From assembly GCA_002367105.1 (NCBI GenBank), contig DFCS01000003.1:1-11046 (forward strand): 11,046 bases of DNA, written 5' to 3'. Position 1 is the stretch's first letter, and each line of letters begins with the position of its first letter. This DNA is from Hungatella sp. UBA3048 (lineage in GTDB: Bacteria; Bacillota; Clostridia; Lachnospirales; Lachnospiraceae). The notes under the pieces were generated by a model. That model was given only the letters and a program-made list of their open reading frames with translations, was not told where the DNA came from and did not search any database. The position numbers and the translations under genes are program-made. This document shows positions 7,231-11,046 of this stretch, piece by piece.

Positions 7231-7242
7231 TCATATTCTCCT

Positions 7243-7860
7243 CTATATCAGCTGTTCTGCCATCTTCTGTACAGATGCTTTTAGACCGGACAGATTTTCA
7301 CTGATTATATCCTCTTTTTTAAACAATCCGGAACCTATTCCCGCATAATCAGCCCCGGCATCAAAAAACTCCTTGACATTACTGGTGTTTACACCGCCTA
7401 CCACCATCAGAGGAAACTTGCCAAGAGGTGCCTGAATATCCTTTAAATAGGCTGCTCCCATAACTCCAGCCGGAAACACTTTGATAATATCTGCTCCATC
7501 CCTTATGCCCTGCATGATTTCTGACGGAGTAAGAGCCGCGGGGACAGAAATAACCCCTCGTTCTTTGCATAAATCAATAATTTCCTTACTGAATGTAATG
7601 GGAGATAATAAGAATCTGGCACCAGCTGCAATAGATGCTTCTGCCTCCTCATAGGTAGTTACCGTCCCGGCACCGACCAGTATATCATTACCGAATTCCT
7701 TACTGATGCTTTTGATAATCTCAATCGCATCAGGAGTATTCATCGTAATTTCAACTGATTTTATTGCGGTGCCGAGAAGGCTTTTCACCACGGTTCTGAT
7801 TTGAGAATGGGTATACCCTCTTAAAATGACTGTAATCTTTGGAAAATCTTCTACTTTCAT
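7243..7860 (-). CDS. 2-keto-3-deoxy-6-phosphogluconate/galactonate aldolase
   Basis: This 205-residue class I aldolase belongs to the KDPG/KDPGal family (Eda, DgoA). It cleaves a 2-keto-3-deoxy-6-phospho-aldonate to pyruvate and glyceraldehyde 3-phosphate. The Schiff-base lysine is K127 (DIIKVFPAG), the acid-base glutamate is E37 (VEITMNTP) and R14 lies in ILRG, which resembles the DgoA form. GAGTV at 64-68 and VVGGVN at 143-148 are typical phosphate and barrel elements. It is the first gene after the sigma-54 promoter, with AAAGGAG seven bases before the ATG. Its placement with a galactonate-type dehydratase favours the galacto isomer, but family members are not reliably separable by eye and both isomers may be used. 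Confidence 0.9.
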   Translation of the reverse strand: MKVEDFPKITVILRGYTHSQIRTVVKSLLGTAIKSVEITMNTPDAIEIIKSISKEFGNDILVGAGTVTTYEEAEASIAAGARFLLSPITFSKEIIDLCKERGVISVPAALTPSEIMQGIRDGADIIKVFPAGVMGAAYLKDIQAPLGKFPLMVVGGVNTSNVKEFFDAGADYAGIGSGLFKKEDIISENLSGLKASVQKMAEQLI

Positions 7861-7897
7861 CTTTCCACTCCTTTCTTGTCTCTACGCTATTATATAG

Positions 7898-7913
7898 AGC
7901 AAGAACCGTGCCA
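7898..7913 (-). promoter_or_regulatory. sigma-54 (-24/-12) promoter of the PTS-aldolase-dehydratase operon
   Basis: The minus strand reads TGGCACGGTTCTTGCT, which matches the sigma-54 consensus TGGCACG-N4-TTGCW at every fixed position. It lies three bases past the activator gene's stop codon. Counting twelve bases from the GC of the -12 element puts the start of transcription near 7887, giving a leader of about 27 bases before the aldolase ATG at 7860. The gene just upstream encodes a sigma-54 activator with an intact GAFTGA motif, which is the expected partner. Confidence 0.93.
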
Positions 7914-7915
7914 AC

Positions 7916-10828
7916 TTAATTGACCGATTTTGTGTCCAGACGAAGATTTTCCCTGATTTCATTAATAGAATTGCTATTTCTTATTAAACTTACCAGGTTT
8001 TCGCTGTTTAACATTTGATAAAGCTGTTCAAAATATTTTTTCGAATTTTCATCTAAAGCCAGTACAAAGATCAGATCGACCGTATTTGTACCATCCCACA
8101 TCACTGGTTTGTCCAGTTTTGTGATCGATATGACCGGTTTTGTAACACTTGCCGGATCACCGTGGGGAATGGCTATACCACCTTTTAAATAAGTGGTCAT
8201 CATTCCTTCCCTTTTATAAACACTCAGTAAAAACCGCTCGTCCACATACCCCTCGCTTGTCATCGTTTCGATCGCCTGATCTAAAAGCTGTTCCTTTAAC
8301 CGATATGGCGGATTCACAAAGATTAATTCCGGTGTAATGACCTCACCAAGAATGACATGATCCAGCAATAGGCTGTTTTTAATGATTTTCCGCAGTTTTG
8401 AAATACCGGAAGACTGATAGATGTCTTCCAGGGAAAGAAATGGAATATCTTTTACATCCGGATTAATTGTCCCAACAATTGCAAGGATTTCATATTGAGC
8501 CGCTTCCTGTAAGATAATTTGTTCCACATCTTCATTTTCTATATAGCCTCTGTTTATGATGACAACATTGTCCAATACTGACTTTAACCGCTCTGAGATA
8601 AAATTACGAAGCATCTTTGCAGCTCCCTGCCCGGTGATACACAGACAAAGAACCGCTCTTTTATGCTGAATTTTATTATATTTGGATGTTTTGGGCTGCA
8701 ATGATTTTTTACTGCCAAGTTCATCTACAATTGTTTCTATTGACTCTTCTGTCCAAAGTACTTTATGAAGGCACTCGATCACCATTAAGGTGTCCACCCT
8801 CCCGCAGACGGCTACCGGAATTTTTGTCTCCTGCCTGATCTTGTCTACAAACGTCAGGAGTGATCCCATATCTGCAAGCAGGATACAGCCTCGTCCCTTG
8901 TTTCTTTCGATGACCAGTTGTTTTGTTTTTTCATAGGCAGCCGCCGGATCCTCACTCAGTGTCATCTCCAACGCTGCGGCGTGGTTTACTCCCAGAATTT
9001 TATTGGCAACCTCTGCCATTCCCCCTGCCACTCTGCCATGGGACAGCACAATCACTGCTGTTTTCCCCTCTGTATCAACCTGTCCTCTCTGAAACTTACT
9101 GAGATACATTGCCAAAAAGACTGCCTCGTCGGCAGGAAGCATCACATAGAATTTATCATTGACCTTATCAATAATATGAGCTGCAATTTTATATTCCTTT
9201 GCATGCCGCTTTTTTATTTCTTCAAAGCTGCTTCCAAGCGCCACTTTTCGCTCTTTGGTCATATCCAGTGATGCACGAATATGAATGGCCATCGGAAAAA
9301 CAATCGTATCCTTAAGTCCCGGTAATTCTTTCTGCGCTTCCTGGTATACATATTCCGTTATCTCCAGAACATCTTCTCCCACGATTGCGGATAGCTCATG
9401 CAGGCTGAATTTGGACTCCTCCATTTTGCGGATCTGCTGAACCAGTGTTGTCTCAACCTCATCTTGTAAGATCCGGCTGATCTCTTCTGCCGCTACCCCA
9501 TTTTTCAAAAGCTTCGTATATCTTTCTTCCAGCTGCTCGTAAATACCAGTACCGCTCATCTTGTGTAAACGTCCTGAAAACTGCTGGTATCCCGCCTCTG
9601 AAAAAAGTACATCCCCGCTGATTAAATGCCTTATATCGTTAGAAACCGATTGATTGATGCAGCTCTTTAAGTGCTCCGGAAGATTATCCGCAACCACCTC
9701 TATTGCTGTTTTATTATGTAGCTTTGCCTCTAAGAATGCCTTGGCACAGCAAACCTGGATATCTGATTTGAGCTGACCGATATTACCGGGAAATTCCGCC
9801 AAAAGCAGACAGTTTAATACGGACTGGTTTACACGGATATCACGGCCAAGCCGTTCCCGTTCCATCGTAAGATAAAACTCGATAAACTGCCATTTTTCCT
9901 CCAACGGCCGTTCCGATAATGCCGGAATCTCAATACTCATGGGAATCCGCCGGCGAAACGTTAATAGCAGCGAGCTCTCCGGATCCTCCGTCGTTGCCGC
10001 AATAATTAAGGGATGGCTATCCCGGCTGGTTTCTGCTTCTCCCAGACGGCGGAACTTGCCTTTATCCATTAAGTAAAATAGGATCTCCTGCCCTTCTGCC
10101 GGGAGTCTGTGTACTTCATCCAGAAATAAAATACCTCCATCACATAACTCAACAATTCCCTTTTTATGTTCCGTTGCTCCGGTAAATGCTCCCTTCGTAT
10201 AACCGAATAGCTGAGCCAAAAGCAGCTGGGGATTATCAGCATAATCGGCACAGTTAAATTCAAAATAAGGAGCCTCTTTTTGAAAGTTATCCGTTCTGAC
10301 CGCAAAATCATGCATCAGTTCTGCCAGGAAGCTTTTACCAACACCGGAAGGACCATATAAAAGCGTATGCAGCCCTTTTGGCGGATACATGACTGCCGCC
10401 TTGGCCTTACTGATTTGATTTTTCAGGCTGCCGTCTGATCCGATAATCTTATCGAAAATATCATCATGAAACTCCTGCTTATTATTGCTGACCGGTGTTT
10501 CGCCCTGAGAAGATTTAAGAGCCGGCTCCCATATTTCAGGGTAAGATTTATGCAGCTGTCCGACTGTAAACTTTCCGATCTTAAACCCTCGTTGATTTAG
10601 TAATTCTGCCAATTTACGGTCTGATACCAATCCCATATCATAAAATAAATCTTGGATCTCCTGAAGTAATCGTTCTTTTCTCCGTTCCGATGAAGCAGGG
10701 ATTCCAGTTTCTATCCGGACTTTTGTTATATTTTCGCGCAGTGTTCCCAATTCATTGGCAATGGCTTCATCCGTTAGCGGATTCCTCTTATCCTCCTGCC
10801 CGATAATTAACTCTATTTTGTCCCTCAT
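7916..10828 (-). CDS. LevR-family sigma-54-dependent PTS-responsive activator
   Basis: This 970-residue activator opens transcription at sigma-54 promoters by ATP hydrolysis. Residues 16-98 hold two helix-turn-helix-like units (LTDEAIANEL and VSDRKLAELL). The AAA+ domain (about 125-390) has Walker A GPSGVGKS (159-166), GAFTGA (213-218) and Walker B GGILFLDE (231-238). A PTS regulation domain (about 425-580) keeps a histidine at H516 (MAIHIRAS) but has Y575 (FLAMYL) where a second histidine is usual. A mannose-type EIIA-like domain (588-690) has H597 in LSHGRVAGG. A Gat-type EIIB-like domain (722-805) has C730 in CITGQGAA. The protein ends in a fructose/mannitol-type EIIA-like domain (about 829-965) with H889 in AIPHG, where B. 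subtilis LevR has a second PRD. It is close in size to LevR. PTS phosphorylation state should control it, and its target is surely the adjacent promoter at 7898-7913. An AAGGAGGGAG site supports the start. Confidence 0.93.
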   Translation of the reverse strand: MRDKIELIIGQEDKRNPLTDEAIANELGTLRENITKVRIETGIPASSERRKERLLQEIQDLFYDMGLVSDRKLAELLNQRGFKIGKFTVGQLHKSYPEIWEPALKSSQGETPVSNNKQEFHDDIFDKIIGSDGSLKNQISKAKAAVMYPPKGLHTLLYGPSGVGKSFLAELMHDFAVRTDNFQKEAPYFEFNCADYADNPQLLLAQLFGYTKGAFTGATEHKKGIVELCDGGILFLDEVHRLPAEGQEILFYLMDKGKFRRLGEAETSRDSHPLIIAATTEDPESSLLLTFRRRIPMSIEIPALSERPLEEKWQFIEFYLTMERERLGRDIRVNQSVLNCLLLAEFPGNIGQLKSDIQVCCAKAFLEAKLHNKTAIEVVADNLPEHLKSCINQSVSNDIRHLISGDVLFSEAGYQQFSGRLHKMSGTGIYEQLEERYTKLLKNGVAAEEISRILQDEVETTLVQQIRKMEESKFSLHELSAIVGEDVLEITEYVYQEAQKELPGLKDTIVFPMAIHIRASLDMTKERKVALGSSFEEIKKRHAKEYKIAAHIIDKVNDKFYVMLPADEAVFLAMYLSKFQRGQVDTEGKTAVIVLSHGRVAGGMAEVANKILGVNHAAALEMTLSEDPAAAYEKTKQLVIERNKGRGCILLADMGSLLTFVDKIRQETKIPVAVCGRVDTLMVIECLHKVLWTEESIETIVDELGSKKSLQPKTSKYNKIQHKRAVLCLCITGQGAAKMLRNFISERLKSVLDNVVIINRGYIENEDVEQIILQEAAQYEILAIVGTINPDVKDIPFLSLEDIYQSSGISKLRKIIKNSLLLDHVILGEVITPELIFVNPPYRLKEQLLDQAIETMTSEGYVDERFLLSVYKREGMMTTYLKGGIAIPHGDPASVTKPVISITKLDKPVMWDGTNTVDLIFVLALDENSKKYFEQLYQMLNSENLVSLIRNSNSINEIRENLRLDTKSVN

Positions 10829-10873
10829 AACTCTCCCTCCTTCATTCGTGTATATATTTATGTTCTTAAAAAG

Positions 10874-10902
10874 ATTCTATCACCATGTTATAATATCCGC
10901 AA
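10874..10902 (-). promoter_or_regulatory. candidate sigma-A promoter of the activator gene
   Basis: On the minus strand, TTGCGG (10897-10902) and TAGAAT (10874-10879) are 17 bases apart, about 45 bases before the activator ATG. The -10 box matches the consensus at five of six positions; the -35 box is weak. An alternative -10 (TATTAT) lies in the spacer. Two short dyads sit just upstream, CTCTG-CGTA-CAGAG (10903-10916) and TCTGC-C-GCAGA (10921-10931), and could be operator half-sites. Confidence 0.4.
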
Positions 10903-10979
10903 CTCTGCGTACAGAGAAAGTCTGCCGCAGATAAATCCATGAACTGACGGGTGATATACTAAATAATTAGCTATAAACC

Positions 10980-11020
10980 AAAAAAAGAGAATTGAAGTGC
11001 ATCTTAGCACTCCGATTCTC
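10980..11020 (-). terminator. intrinsic terminator of an upstream minus-strand gene
   Basis: Fourteen-base arms (10987-11000 and 11007-11020) around a six-base loop leave, on the minus strand, one A-C mismatch and one G-U pair. The stem is followed directly by seven T (10986 down to 10980). It ends a minus-strand gene entering from the right and insulates the activator gene. Confidence 0.8.
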
Positions 11021-11021
11021 G

Positions 11022-11046
11022 CTATACAAAAATGCACCGTGCCGCT
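11022..11046 (-). CDS. possible last codons of a gene cut by the right border
   Basis: One minus-strand frame reads AARCIFV and then a TAG stop at 11022-11024, directly before the terminator stem. Seven codons cannot identify a gene. The terminator at 10980-11020 shows that a gene must end near here, and this is the best-placed stop, but the other frames cannot be excluded. Confidence 0.25.

Noticed and set aside
11021..11046. GGCACG near the right border on the minus strand as a second sigma-54 promoter
   Set aside because: The required TTGC four bases downstream is absent, so it fails the -12 element.
1..11046. CRISPR arrays, tRNA or rRNA genes, insertion sequences, phage genes, riboswitches
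   Set aside because: No spaced repeat series, cloverleaf, transposase motif or conserved riboswitch core was seen on either strand.

Overview
This window looks like the chromosome of a low-GC Firmicute, most likely a member of the Clostridia such as a Lachnospiraceae-type gut anaerobe. The clues are the AT-rich sequence, strong GGAG/AGGAGG ribosome binding sites, a LevR-type sigma-54 activator, PTS genes and a ROK repressor. This placement comes from gene content only. All substantial genes lie on the minus strand, so transcription runs from high to low coordinates. The one plausible plus-strand gene is a small membrane protein at 148-369.

Right part (about 10980 down to 3700): a sugar-acid module. 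A 970-residue LevR-family sigma-54 activator (7916-10828) is followed by a consensus sigma-54 promoter (7898-7913), TGGCACG-N4-TTGCT. Downstream is a compact operon: KDPG/KDPGal-type aldolase (7243-7860), PTS EIIA (6763-7230), galactitol-family EIIB (6426-6704), galactitol-family EIIC (5007-6401) and a DgoD-type D-galactonate dehydratase (3865-5010). The last two genes overlap by 4 bases. The operon ends in a hairpin at 3701-3745 that pairs perfectly only as a minus-strand transcript. Dehydratase plus aldolase is the core of the DeLey-Doudoroff galactonate route, but no 2-keto-3-deoxygalactonate kinase is present, and uptake is by a PTS that would deliver a phosphorylated substrate. The simplest reading is a PTS-fed route: aldonate to 6-phospho-aldonate, dehydration to 2-keto-3-deoxy-6-phospho-aldonate, then cleavage to pyruvate and glyceraldehyde 3-phosphate. 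This phosphorylated-substrate dehydration is the most interesting hypothesis here.

Left part (about 3640 down to 430): a second operon of a ROK-family regulator (2566-3564), a 12-TM MFS transporter (1395-2552) and a PHP-domain phosphoesterase (497-1393). The genes are 13 and 1 bases apart. A good sigma-A promoter (TTGACT-17-TAAAGT) with a nested palindrome over and next to its -10 box suggests autoregulation. A strong hairpin at 431-474 separates this operon from the convergent small gene at 148-369.

Edges: a minus-strand intrinsic terminator at 10980-11020 shows that another minus-strand gene ends at or just beyond the right border. Nothing firm is identified in 1-120. I saw no rRNA, tRNA, CRISPR array, insertion sequence or integrase.
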